Source: an uncultured Rickettsiales bacterium (GTDB taxonomy: Bacteria; Pseudomonadota; Alphaproteobacteria; Rickettsiales; Deianiraeaceae). Taken from it: a stretch of 16,296 bases of DNA. The stretch is taken from assembly GCA_946544555.1 (NCBI GenBank), contig CAMNMI010000011.1:1-16296 (forward strand), read 5' to 3'. Shown in pieces: positions 1 to 8,368 of the stretch. The translations under genes and the position numbers were made by a program. The notes under the pieces are model-generated. The model did no database searches. It was not told the origin of the DNA and worked only from the letters and a program-made list of their open reading frames with translations. Every line of letters starts with the position of its first letter. Position 1 is the first letter of the stretch.

Positions 1-29
1 TCATCACTGGACGTGCGGGGCCTTTGGCA

Positions 30-92
30 TGCGCGGCCGCTGCCGACCGCCTCCGTCCTTGACAAGTCAAGGCCTGCGGTCGCGCAATAAAA
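30..92 (-). repeat. GC-rich palindrome, diverged member of the intergenic repeat family
   Basis: This is an imperfect inverted repeat upstream of dnaB. The inner stem pairs 57-63 with 66-72 around a 2-nt loop, and a second stem pairs 44-50 (CGACCGC) with 76-82 (GCGGTCG). Read on the minus strand it opens with TTTTATTGCGCGACC followed by GCAGGCC, which resembles the start of the copies at 4101, 5417 and 14712, but the middle is different. The GC content contrasts sharply with the AT-rich genes. It could mark the end of an upstream gene that lies outside the window. Membership in the family is an inference. Confidence 0.5.
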
Positions 93-139
93 CTCTTTTT
101 CCTCCTTGCATTTTACAAACTTCACTCTTACATCAACAA

Positions 140-1780
140 GTGCCAGAACAAAAGGATGCCTTGCAGCTATATGACGAACAATTAGAGCAACAGTTGCTTG
201 GAAGTATTCTCATTGAAAACAAGGTTTTGCAGTTGATTGAACTACAAATCAAGGATGGAACTTTCTATTTTGAGACAAACAGGAGAATATTTGCAGAAAT
301 CAAAAAACTCTTGGAAGACAACAAGCAAGCTGATGAAAAGATGCTGTTTTATTCACTGGTTGATAGTGGGATTGACTTGAAAAATGATGAGCTGAAACAA
401 TATATCTCCAATCTGGTAGATGCGGCAACAACGGCCACGACAAACCCAAAGGAGATGGTGAAAATCCTAAACTTCTTGCAGTTGAAGCGGGAGTTGGTGG
501 GGCTAAATCAGAACTTGGGAGAAGTCATCAACCACTCATCATTTGGAGATATTGAAAACAGAATTGGAGAAATAGAACAGCAGATTTACGGCATAACCAG
601 CGATCAGGCAGAGAAGGATACCTACACCAAGCTAGGAAAATATACATCAATCTTGAAGGACAAATTGGAGAAAGCCCGCAAGAGCAGCAAGGCAATACAG
701 GGCGTCAGGACAGATTTCACAGACATAGACCAGATTACAGGTGGATTTCAAAAGGGTGATTTGATTATCATTGCGGCGCGTCCATCAATGGGTAAGACTG
801 CACTTGTGACAGCCATGGCACTGAATGCTGCGAACATACTAAATAAAGAAGCCAAAAAGAAGGAAGACAAATCAGGTGTGGCAGTATTCTCCCTTGAAAT
901 GTCAGGCGAACAGTTGGCCGCACGTATTGTCTCCATGCGCTCAAAATATAGCACCAAGACAATCCACACTGGGCGATATGATGCCAAGGATGAGTTCGGC
1001 GAAGTTGTGGAAAAGAACAAGAAAATCTCCGATGCCGAGTGGCTGGAAATACAAAACATCATGTCGGAGGTTGGAGAGTTGCCAATGTTTATTGATGATA
1101 CGCCAGCGTTGAATATCTCACTGCTACGCTCACGTGCGCGGTATCTCAAACGTAAATACAACATTTGCGCGATATTTATTGACTATCTCCAACTGTTGCG
1201 CCCATCAAAGGGAAATGCAAATCGTGTTCTTGAAATTGCAGAAATTACGAGCACATTGAAGGCCATTGCCAAGGAGCTGGATATTCCAGTTATTGCACTG
1301 TCGCAGTTGTCTCGTGCGGTGGAGGGTGCAGACAGAAAAGATAAACGTCCACAGTTGTCAGACCTTCGTGAAAGTGGAACAATAGAACAAGATGCTGACA
1401 TTGTTATGATGCTTTACAGAGAGGCATATTACGAAGCCAGAAAAGAGCCAAAATTGCATGAAAATTCTGATGACAATGACAAGGAGCTACATGCTGCATG
1501 GTTGAAGAAGTATGACAAAATCAAGAATTTGGCCGAGGTAATTGTCGCCAAGAATAGAAACGGACAAATTGGCACAGTGCATTTATATTTTGATCCAGAG
1601 CATGTGTTATTTAGCAATGCAGCAAACAGCGCGCAGGCAGAAAGCGCATTGGCAGAATATAGAAAAAGTGCAAGCAGAGCACCAAGTGCAACGCCACAGC
1701 AAGCACAGGTAGAAGCCATTGCAGAACCAGAAAACATGGAGCAAGACATTGATGACGAGTTGGCAAAAGTATTCTCGTAG
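140..1780 (+). CDS. dnaB: Replicative DNA helicase DnaB
   Basis: DnaB is the hexameric 5'-3' helicase that unwinds the replication fork and recruits primase DnaG. The N-terminal domain (about residues 1-110) has the LLGSIL and FYFETNRRIF signatures of the family. The RecA-like motor carries Walker A ARPSMGKT at residues 213-220, the SLEMSGEQLAARI segment, the Walker B strand FIDYLQLL (Asp about 348), LSQLSRAVE, DLRESGTIEQDAD and the VAKNRNG motif near residue 469. The open frame extends back to an ATG at 29, but that part runs through a GC-rich palindrome and encodes nothing DnaB-like. The GTG at 140 gives VPEQKDALQLYDEQLEQ, matching where the family begins. From there the protein has 546 residues, longer than the usual 450-500 because of charged insertions (for example near residues 430-465) and an Ala/Gln/Glu-rich tail. 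The addA-like gene follows after 2 nt. Confidence 0.93.
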   Translation: MPEQKDALQLYDEQLEQQLLGSILIENKVLQLIELQIKDGTFYFETNRRIFAEIKKLLEDNKQADEKMLFYSLVDSGIDLKNDELKQYISNLVDAATTATTNPKEMVKILNFLQLKRELVGLNQNLGEVINHSSFGDIENRIGEIEQQIYGITSDQAEKDTYTKLGKYTSILKDKLEKARKSSKAIQGVRTDFTDIDQITGGFQKGDLIIIAARPSMGKTALVTAMALNAANILNKEAKKKEDKSGVAVFSLEMSGEQLAARIVSMRSKYSTKTIHTGRYDAKDEFGEVVEKNKKISDAEWLEIQNIMSEVGELPMFIDDTPALNISLLRSRARYLKRKYNICAIFIDYLQLLRPSKGNANRVLEIAEITSTLKAIAKELDIPVIALSQLSRAVEGADRKDKRPQLSDLRESGTIEQDADIVMMLYREAYYEARKEPKLHENSDDNDKELHAAWLKKYDKIKNLAEVIVAKNRNGQIGTVHLYFDPEHVLFSNAANSAQAESALAEYRKSASRAPSATPQQAQVEAIAEPENMEQDIDDELAKVFS

Positions 1781-1782
1781 TT

Positions 1783-4092
1783 ATGGCAGAGAGTAACAAT
1801 ATTTGGATAAGAGCAAATGCGGGAAGTGGAAAGACAACACGACTGATTAGAAGATATAATGAGTTGCTTGACAGCGGCGTAAAACCTTGGCAGATTTTGT
1901 GTATAACCTATACCAATGCGGCGGCACTGGAAATGAAGAATAGGATAAAACGCGAGCAGCAGGGCTTGCAAGATAAGGACTTGAAAATCATGACAATTCA
2001 CTCATTTTGTCAGGATTTACTCATCAAGCACAGTCTCCTGAAAAAGGATACAAGCATAATAAACAGTGATTATCGGCAGAAGTCAAAATTGGCGAATAGA
2101 ATAACCCACCAGTTAAAAGATGATGAGAGCATTGCTGTGCTGTCAAAAAATGCACCAGTGAGTGAACTGCGGCGCTTGATTTTTGAGATTATAGACAACC
2201 AGAACTCTTTTTTGGAGCTATTTGATAATGCTAAAACAGATGATTTGCTACCACGATATGTCCCGCGCATAACGGAAGGAATGGTGAAAAAATATGAAGA
2301 TGAAGTGCAAAGGGCATTGAAGTTCCAGTCAAAAGATATTTTGGAGAAAATCACCGACAATGCAGATGACGTATATGATTTTGCAAATTGGTATGAGGTT
2401 GTGATGACACTCAAAGGCACACCAAGGAAGAGGGTGCCGAAGTCGCCAAATGAAATGTTTTACCGAAAACTGCAAGAGTATTTCATCAAACAGCAACAGT
2501 TTGAATATATCTCAACCAATCTGGCGGTGTTGGAAATAGCGCGTAAGGTGTTGGCACTATACAAACAGTTCAAGCAGGAAATGAATGTCATAAGCTATGA
2601 TGATATACTTTACGAGGCAATGAAATTCGCCAAAGAGCACGGTCTGCAAGATGAGGGCTATGAGCACATAATGCTTGACGAGGCACAGGACACCAATCCA
2701 ATCAGCTGGAAGATTATCTACTCATACGTGGAGAGCAAACTAAAAAACCAACGGCCATGTTCTATTTTCGTTGTCGGAGATGAAAAGCAGTCAATTTATA
2801 GCTTTCAAGGTGCAAATCTGGATAACTATTTTGAATATCAGCGTAAGTTTGAAACACTTCTTGCTAAGACACAAAATCCACTGCAATACGAAGAACTAAC
2901 AACGTCCTACCGTTCGTGCAAGGAGATATTGCAATTTGTTGATGACACATTTAACAAGCAAAAGTTGGCATTTAATGTAGGAGAGAAATATATCATCAAG
3001 CATAATGTCAGTGAGGAAAATGCAAAGTTGCCCGAGCAAAAGGATGCCATTGTCAAGAAGCAATACGATTTGAAGAAGGACAAAAACGACCAAGAGGATT
3101 GGGTTGACCGCATAAAGAAGGAGATAGAACAGCAGAAAAAGGACAATTCAAATGCTATCATGATTGCAGATGAGATTGTTGATTTTTACAACGCACAGAA
3201 GGGTTCAACTGCAATAATTGTGCCAAAAAGGAGTAGTAAAAACGGCTTTGCATATGATATTCTGTGGGAGGTTCAAAAGCTTGTTGAAAATGTGAATTTG
3301 TCCCCAGACATTGCCACAAAATGCATCTACTTCTTTGACTTGCTGACAATATTCAAGTTTGCGATTTTACAAAACGATGACATGAATTTGGCGTGCTTGC
3401 TGAAAAGTGAGTTTTTCAATCTGACAGATGCAGACATTGAGGAGATTAAAAATCACACAGAGACACTATTTGAGAGCTTGCAAATACGCAGCTGGCAGAA
3501 CGAACGATTGAAGAAGATTTACACATTCCTAAATGACATCCTTGAAATGCAGGAGATGACGCTGACAAATATTCTTATCAAAATAAAACAATTCCTTGAA
3601 AAGGAGAATATCACTACATATAATCAATATGTCGGCCTGCTTGGGCGGATGATTGCGGAATACACTAAAACAGAGGAGTGGCAGGATTATAATTTGCGTG
3701 GCTTTTTGCAATATGTTGACAATGATGAGTATAAAGATAAGGACGCGCGTGCAGATGAGGGGATATATTTTAGCACAATACATGGTGTGAAGGGACTTGA
3801 ATTTGACAATGTTGTGCTTTTGGATTTGGAGGAAAGAGGTGCAACGGGTGGAAATAAGAGTATCTTTTTCAACGATGGAACATTTTGGTATAATCAAGGG
3901 TCGGCGGCCAATGAGAGGTTTGCAAACGAGCAACTGGTTGCAGAAATAGAGGCCAAACAGAGCAAGCATGATTTGGAAGAAATCAGGTTGTTGTATGTGG
4001 CAATTACGCGTGCACGGAGGAGGTTTTTGTATATTTCAAACGCAAGTGGTGGGTGTTTTGGGAAAATTTTGAACGTAAATGTGAATAATTGA
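1783..4092 (+). CDS. addA: AddA-like UvrD/RecB-family helicase lacking the nuclease domain
   Basis: This is a superfamily 1 DNA helicase, probably used in double-strand break repair. Visible motifs are Walker A ANAGSGKTT (residues 11-19), CITYTNAAALEMKNRI (motif Ia), IMTIHSFC, Walker B HIMLDEAQDTNP (about 294-305), VVGDEKQSIYSFQGA (motif III, about 331-345), LTTSYRS (motif IV), FSTIHGVKGLEFDNVVLLD (motif V, about 663-681) and LLYVAITRARRRF (motif VI, about 736-748). The IRANAGSGKT and LCITYTNAAA style fits alphaproteobacterial AddA. The protein stops at 769 residues, about 20 after motif VI, whereas AddA normally runs to about 1100-1200 residues with a C-terminal PD-(D/E)XK nuclease. No addB is in the window. 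The ATG lies 2 nt after the dnaB stop, so the two are probably cotranscribed. A palindromic repeat begins 8 nt after the stop. The alternative is a standalone UvrD-like helicase. Confidence 0.85.
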   Translation: MAESNNIWIRANAGSGKTTRLIRRYNELLDSGVKPWQILCITYTNAAALEMKNRIKREQQGLQDKDLKIMTIHSFCQDLLIKHSLLKKDTSIINSDYRQKSKLANRITHQLKDDESIAVLSKNAPVSELRRLIFEIIDNQNSFLELFDNAKTDDLLPRYVPRITEGMVKKYEDEVQRALKFQSKDILEKITDNADDVYDFANWYEVVMTLKGTPRKRVPKSPNEMFYRKLQEYFIKQQQFEYISTNLAVLEIARKVLALYKQFKQEMNVISYDDILYEAMKFAKEHGLQDEGYEHIMLDEAQDTNPISWKIIYSYVESKLKNQRPCSIFVVGDEKQSIYSFQGANLDNYFEYQRKFETLLAKTQNPLQYEELTTSYRSCKEILQFVDDTFNKQKLAFNVGEKYIIKHNVSEENAKLPEQKDAIVKKQYDLKKDKNDQEDWVDRIKKEIEQQKKDNSNAIMIADEIVDFYNAQKGSTAIIVPKRSSKNGFAYDILWEVQKLVENVNLSPDIATKCIYFFDLLTIFKFAILQNDDMNLACLLKSEFFNLTDADIEEIKNHTETLFESLQIRSWQNERLKKIYTFLNDILEMQEMTLTNILIKIKQFLEKENITTYNQYVGLLGRMIAEYTKTEEWQDYNLRGFLQYVDNDEYKDKDARADEGIYFSTIHGVKGLEFDNVVLLDLEERGATGGNKSIFFNDGTFWYNQGSAANERFANEQLVAEIEAKQSKHDLEEIRLLYVAITRARRRFLYISNASGGCFGKILNVNVNN

Positions 4093-4100
4093 TAAGATAA

Positions 4101-4189
4101 TGTTGCGCGGGGCGGAGCCGTTTGGACGAGGAGCGGAGCGAGGAAGGACAAACGGCGAGGGAGTGGCCTCGGGTCGCGCAACATAAAAA
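4101..4189 (-). repeat. GC-rich palindromic repeat, copy 1 (reverse orientation)
   Basis: The outer arms TGTTGCGCG (4101-4109) and CGCGCAACA (4175-4183) are perfect complements, and an inner stem pairs CCGTTTG (4118-4124) with CAAACGG (4149-4155). On the minus strand it reads T5-A-TGTTGCGCG, then CCCGAGGCCACTCCCTCGC, an inner stem-loop, CGGCTCCGCCC and CGCGCAACA, the same order as the copies at 5417 and 14712. It sits between the convergent helicase and capsid genes. A hairpin here could block transcription from either side, but the A-run follows the hairpin on the plus strand, so this is not a textbook intrinsic terminator. Confidence 0.85.
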
Positions 4190-4208
4190 TTGCAGTTTTG
4201 CCAAAAGA

Positions 4209-5354
4209 TTATGATAATGACAAAATCTTGATGGCTTTGGTGTCAATAACGTCACCACCAACTCTTTTTGTTGCAAAGTAGACAATAAATGGTTTGGATG
4301 AATATGGATCACGTTGAATTTTGATGTCGCTACGGTCAACGATTTGATAACCTTTACGGAGATTTCCATAAATCACAGCATCGCCTTCGGTTGTGTCCAT
4401 CTCGTTGCTTGCCAAAATTGGTGTTCCAAATATCATGTCATAATTACCATTCAATGCACCTGGTGTCCAGATATATCTGCCACTTTCATCCTTGATTGAA
4501 CGTATTGCGGCCAAGTTAGCTTTTGATGTGATAAATGCAGTTTCACCTTCTTTTTCATATCTTCCGTCCAATGCCGCTTGTAATTGCAATAAGTTTTCAA
4601 ATGTTATTGCACTACCACCGGAAACTCTCTCAATTTGGTTGCTACTTGTCCCATCTTCATATGATAAAATACCAACTGGTTTGTTTTCACCATCGCCATT
4701 GAAGAATGCATTATCCTCTTTTGCAAGCAGTATATCACTCAACAGTTCAGCCAACCAGCTTTCATGGTCAATTTGGTCGTCATCAATCATTTTCTGGGTC
4801 ATTTTTGGTTGTGCTGTCAATTCATGAACTTTAATTGTTTTGCGTGTAAATGCATCTGTTTCTGGTGCAACTGTGCGTTCATCTCCCCATGAAGCTGCAA
4901 TGTCCGTTGTATAAGCTGCAACATCCAAACTATCATTTGAGATATTAACAATACGTGCTAACTGACGAATTGGTGAGTTTTTATACATTGAGTTTGCAAT
5001 AATGCAATTCATTGAACTTGTAATTGCAAAGCCATTTGAATCACATTTCAGTAAGTTCTCCATGCTATTGTTGCTGTTTGCGAGATTTATCAAATCACTT
5101 TCAATGCCTTTTCTGATATATTTCAAAAACGCATCTTTATATTGTGATTGGAACTTTTCATCCTCACTTTCTTTTGTCGTAAAAGCCAATGGCAATCTTT
5201 GTCTACGGATTGTTGCCTCCAAGTCATCAAGGTTTTCATTGATTTTTTGTTCCTTGTTTTTGGAAATTACATCATCACCAAGCTCCGTATCGCGTAGGAA
5301 ACTTAGTGCCTGACTATACTCTTCTATTGCTTTTTTTAATTCACTTGCATTCAT
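4209..5354 (-). CDS. HK97-family major capsid protein, gene-transfer-agent type
   Basis: This 381-residue protein has the layout of an HK97-fold major capsid protein. The first 80-90 residues are charged and helical, like a scaffolding (delta) domain that a prohead protease would remove. The shell domain begins near NSPIRQLARIVNIS. The segments VHELTAQPKMTQKMIDDDQ, DNAFFNGDGENKPVGILSY, YIWTPGALNG and GTPILASNEM are characteristic of this family and resemble alphaproteobacterial gene transfer agent capsids, for example the ELYAQPxATxxLLDD and GDGxxKPKGxLSY segments known from those proteins. No portal, protease, terminase or tail gene is nearby, so this is an orphan structural gene; GTA genes are known to be scattered in Rickettsiales. 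The frame is intact over its full length, which argues for retention. It is preceded by AATTTTTAATT with no clear Shine-Dalgarno site. A relic phage capsid is the alternative. Confidence 0.88.
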   Translation of the reverse strand: MNASELKKAIEEYSQALSFLRDTELGDDVISKNKEQKINENLDDLEATIRRQRLPLAFTTKESEDEKFQSQYKDAFLKYIRKGIESDLINLANSNNSMENLLKCDSNGFAITSSMNCIIANSMYKNSPIRQLARIVNISNDSLDVAAYTTDIAASWGDERTVAPETDAFTRKTIKVHELTAQPKMTQKMIDDDQIDHESWLAELLSDILLAKEDNAFFNGDGENKPVGILSYEDGTSSNQIERVSGGSAITFENLLQLQAALDGRYEKEGETAFITSKANLAAIRSIKDESGRYIWTPGALNGNYDMIFGTPILASNEMDTTEGDAVIYGNLRKGYQIVDRSDIKIQRDPYSSKPFIVYFATKRVGGDVIDTKAIKILSLS

Positions 5355-5408
5355 AATTAAAAATTAAAACATCATGTCTTACGAATGCTAACTCAATTAT
5401 GGAAGTAC

Positions 5409-5524
5409 TTTTTTTATGTTGCGCTGCCCGAGGCCACGCCCTCGCGGTTTTTCACCTCCTCGCTCCCATGTCCTCGCTCCGCTCGGGCTCGCTCGTATTG
5501 AAAAACTCGCTCCGCCCAGCGCAA
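5409..5524 (+). repeat. GC-rich palindromic repeat, copy 2 (forward orientation)
   Basis: A T-run (5409-5415) is followed by A and TGTTGCGCTG, then CCCGAGGCCACGCCCTCGC, a long inner stem pairing GTTTTTCA (5447-5454) with TGAAAAAC (5499-5506), CGCTCCGCCC, and the closing arm CAGCGCAA (5517-5524). The outer arm reads TTGCGCTG here instead of TTGCGCG, and the closing arm changes with it (CAGCGCAA), so the pairing is kept. The inner stem also differs from the other copies but is again self-complementary. The loop is longer and holds several GCTC/CTCG repeats. It lies between dnaG and the capsid gene, both on the minus strand. The rest of 5355-5570 is AT-rich with no recognisable gene. Confidence 0.85.
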
Positions 5525-5570
5525 TCTATATTATAACTTAATATTTTTATTTTTTTTAATGAATATTATT

Positions 5571-7484
5571 TTACTCTTCCTCTTCAACAAACGCTTTCAG
5601 CGCCTTCTTCCTCTCTTCAACCAGCTTCCTCTTCTCATTTGCTTTAACTTTCTCCAGCAACTTTGAGCTATTCAACGCAGCCATTTTCAACTTTGCAACC
5701 AGTCCATCAATGCTCTCATCTGTCCAATATCTCTGGCAAAACACTGCTTGATTTTCTTCCTTATCTTCCAGCAATGTATTCAACAGCTCTCTGTTTTTCT
5801 CTCCCAATCTGCAAATCACATTTTCGTTTATATCAAAATCTTCTAACAACTCCCTATTATTCAACAAGCATGCAATGATATTCTTTTCCAGTGTATCAAC
5901 ATTATTCCCACTGTGAATTGACGGCCTTTTATAGCTCGTATATCCAACTCTCATCGTGCTCCGCGCATGTTGCAATTTCCAGAATTTGTCTTTGAAGATG
6001 TTGATATAATTCTCCTTCAAAATCTCATCAGGTATCCGCCTTATCAACGCCATGACATCACTCTGCATTTGCGCCAAAACATTTGGATTTGCCTGCTTTC
6101 CTTGCTCTATGCCATATTGCTTGCATTTTTCTGCAAATAAAAACTCATCAATCAAAATTGCCTTATCAAACTGCTTTTGGAGCTCCTCGGTCGCGTATTT
6201 CTTCAAATATTCATCGCAGTCCTTCGCTCCTTCCAGCATGCAGAAACGAGGAATTATCCCGCTACGCAGTATGGGAAACATCATCTCGCATGCTCGCAGA
6301 GAGGCCTTGTGCCCTGCATTGTCGTTATCAAATACGAAAATTGGCTGTTTGCAGTAGCTCACAATCAACTTCAAATGCTCGTCCGTGATGCTCGTCCCCA
6401 GCGGCGCAATGCCAGTATTTATCCCCGCCTGTGCCAGCGCAATGACATCCATGTAACCCTCAACAATGATAAATTGTTTGTCCGCAGTGAGCGCTTGCTT
6501 GGCGTTATACAGATTAAACAAAATCCGCCCCTTTTTGAAGTAAAAATTCTCCGATGAGTTAAGATATTTAGCCACCTTGTTGGCCTCGTCTGCCGCTTTG
6601 TAAATCCTTCCCCCAAATGCCACAATTTTCCCACTTGGGTTGGTAATTGGTATCATTATCCTGTCGCGGAAAAAGAGATATTTCTCATCGTCCTTCTCAC
6701 TTTTACGCACAACGCCACTATCAAGCAATTCTGCCTCGCCAATGCCATGTGCCTCACAATAGGTTTGCAGCGCCGCCAAATCATTGTTTGCCAGCCCAAT
6801 TTTGTATTTCTTAACTGTCTCATCAGTCAGCCCACGCACCCCACTGACATACAAGCTTGCATCTGGGTTTTGTTTGAGCTCTTGTTCGTAGAAGTCCGCA
6901 ATCACCGACATTGTCTTATAGAACGATGCTTGCTGTTTGACACTCCCCTCATCCTGTGTGACGTATTTGCTCTTGTCAATGCCAAAAAAGTCGCACAAAT
7001 AGTCAACAGATTGCAGAAAATCACAACTCCTTATCTTCTCCACAAACTTGAAGACATCTCCGCTCTCGCCACAACCAAAGCAGTGATAAAAACCATTGCG
7101 CTCATCAACATAAAATGATGGCGTCTTCTCATGATGGAATGGACATCTTGCCTTTCTTCTACCTGCCCCGGCATTCTGCAAATGACAAAACCTCTCTATG
7201 ACCGAACTAATTCCGCGCGCCTTTATATCCTCAACAAGTTGCTCGTAATTTGTCTTTCTGACCGGTGGTTTAGGTTTTTCGTCTGATTGCGAAGTTTTTA
7301 CTCGCGTATTATCTTTTTGTTCTGTATTATCCTGTTGAGTGGAGAGCGGTAGCATCTGGATTGTGCCAGATATTGCTGGAGGCTCTTCATATTGGATTTG
7401 ATAATTCTCGTTATCATTGTTTAGCGCATTTTCTACTTCAAAGTCCTTAATTTCAGGTTTTTCCTTTTTGTTATCTTCTTCCAT
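5571..7484 (-). CDS. dnaG: DNA primase DnaG with an N-terminal extension
   Basis: DnaG makes the RNA primers for lagging-strand synthesis and works with the DnaB helicase encoded at 140-1780. The CHC2 zinc finger is C114-x2-H117-x17-C135-x2-C138, inside RCPFHHEKTPSFYV and FYHCFGCGESGDVF. The Toprim core has FIIVEGYMDVIALAQAG (catalytic Glu near 341) and VFDNDNAGHKA (DxD near 383-387). The last 110 residues form a helical region fitting the DnaB-binding domain, beginning around NVDTLEKNIIACLLNN. The zinc finger normally starts near residue 40, so about 74 residues are added at the N-terminus; they are acidic, Gln/Asn-rich and look disordered. The first Met close to the family start was not found, so the extended ATG is kept. 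The gene starts 4 nt after virB9 and is last in the run. rpoD, a frequent downstream neighbour, is absent. Confidence 0.95.
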   Translation of the reverse strand: MEEDNKKEKPEIKDFEVENALNNDNENYQIQYEEPPAISGTIQMLPLSTQQDNTEQKDNTRVKTSQSDEKPKPPVRKTNYEQLVEDIKARGISSVIERFCHLQNAGAGRRKARCPFHHEKTPSFYVDERNGFYHCFGCGESGDVFKFVEKIRSCDFLQSVDYLCDFFGIDKSKYVTQDEGSVKQQASFYKTMSVIADFYEQELKQNPDASLYVSGVRGLTDETVKKYKIGLANNDLAALQTYCEAHGIGEAELLDSGVVRKSEKDDEKYLFFRDRIMIPITNPSGKIVAFGGRIYKAADEANKVAKYLNSSENFYFKKGRILFNLYNAKQALTADKQFIIVEGYMDVIALAQAGINTGIAPLGTSITDEHLKLIVSYCKQPIFVFDNDNAGHKASLRACEMMFPILRSGIIPRFCMLEGAKDCDEYLKKYATEELQKQFDKAILIDEFLFAEKCKQYGIEQGKQANPNVLAQMQSDVMALIRRIPDEILKENYINIFKDKFWKLQHARSTMRVGYTSYKRPSIHSGNNVDTLEKNIIACLLNNRELLEDFDINENVICRLGEKNRELLNTLLEDKEENQAVFCQRYWTDESIDGLVAKLKMAALNSSKLLEKVKANEKRKLVEERKKALKAFVEEEE

Positions 7485-7488
7485 GATT

Positions 7489-8367
7489 TCAATCTGCCTG
7501 TGCTATAACTTTACGGTTGCCCGATGAGCCTTTTTCTTCGTTGAATACGCAGACCAGTTCTGGACCTTTACGTAAAGTAAATTTGTCCTCAACTGTGTCA
7601 ACATAGACATATTCTCCACTGATGCGTGTTCTGATTGGAGTTTCCTTGCCCATATGGTCTATACTGCTGATGACTGGTATCACCGCATTGTTGTTTGCAA
7701 ACCTGAAAAATGTCTTCTTGCCATTATCAAATGCCATGACCGGTGTAATGCCCTTTCCATCGCCTGAGTAGGTATATTTCGTATTTATCTCACCCACATT
7801 TGCAACCATATCGGTGTCGCGCTTTTCGTATTGTTGAATTGCGCGTCCAGTTGCCAAGGCCATAGCATTTTCATTGAGCGTCACTTTGGCTGCTTGCGCG
7901 GTCTTCGGAGGAATGTCAATGCTCTTCAAATCTGGATAGAAAAACTGCAAATACTGCGTAATCTGCGCATCACTGACGCTGTCACTGTCCTCATCACTTG
8001 ACATGATTTCAAAGAAATATTTGCGCCTATCTGTGATGATTATCATATTAGTCTTGACGCCCGGCTCAACGGCTTTCATAAAAAGCTGGTTATCTATCAG
8101 ACGCGGAGTGCTCCATCCAGCAGGATTACCGAATGTGATAATTCTTACATCTTCTCCCTGTTGAAGTTCAATGATAGATTGGTAATTCGTCATGAACTTA
8201 ATTTGATAGATTTCATTTGGATTATACACATATGTCTTTATCCTTGTGTCGCTTGGCATCGGTGTGTTTCTATTGAGAATTTCCGCCAGTGAGTTGCTGT
8301 TTTTTACACAAAACATCGCCACTGCACACATCAAAACAAACCAGTATTTTTTCATGCAACCAATCAT
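7489..8367 (-). CDS. virB9: Type IV secretion protein VirB9
   Basis: VirB9 is a periplasmic and outer-membrane part of the type IV secretion core complex, working with VirB7 and VirB10. The N-terminus has a signal peptide (KKYWFVLMCAVAMFCV, probable cleavage after NSNSLA). The N-terminal domain has YVYNPNEIYQIKF and the GWSTPRLIDNQLFMKAVEPG segment with TNMIIITDRRKYFFEI; the C-terminal VirB9 domain has YTYSGDG, TPVMAFDNGKKTFFRF and the end GEYVYVDTVEDKFTLRKG. Length (292 residues) is normal. The ATG at 8367 lies 1 nt after the virB8 stop; a second ATG four codons later (MKKYWF) is equally possible and would give a more usual signal peptide. It is followed by dnaG after 4 nt. VirB7, VirB10, VirB11 and VirD4 are not in the window, so the rest of the system, if present, is elsewhere. 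Confidence 0.88.
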   Translation of the reverse strand: MIGCMKKYWFVLMCAVAMFCVKNSNSLAEILNRNTPMPSDTRIKTYVYNPNEIYQIKFMTNYQSIIELQQGEDVRIITFGNPAGWSTPRLIDNQLFMKAVEPGVKTNMIIITDRRKYFFEIMSSDEDSDSVSDAQITQYLQFFYPDLKSIDIPPKTAQAAKVTLNENAMALATGRAIQQYEKRDTDMVANVGEINTKYTYSGDGKGITPVMAFDNGKKTFFRFANNNAVIPVISSIDHMGKETPIRTRISGEYVYVDTVEDKFTLRKGPELVCVFNEEKGSSGNRKVIAQAD

Positions 8368-8368
8368 A

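Noticed and set aside
1..62. Tail of an upstream gene in frame 3, ending in TGA at 60-62
   Set aside because: Only about 19 codons, inside the GC-rich palindrome; they cannot be told apart from repeat sequence.
29..139. Extension of dnaB back to the ATG at 29
   Set aside because: The 37 residues are encoded by the GC-rich palindrome and adjoining sequence and have no DnaB character; GTG 140 gives the family N-terminus.
4209..5354. A complete prophage around the capsid gene
   Set aside because: No integrase, portal, terminase, tail or lysis gene lies in either direction; the neighbours are addA-like and dnaG.
4101..5524. Palindromes as Rho-independent terminators
   Set aside because: In each copy the T-run precedes the hairpin on the strand that bears it, and A-runs follow it on the other strand, so the hairpin-then-U-run order is absent; an effect on transcription remains possible.
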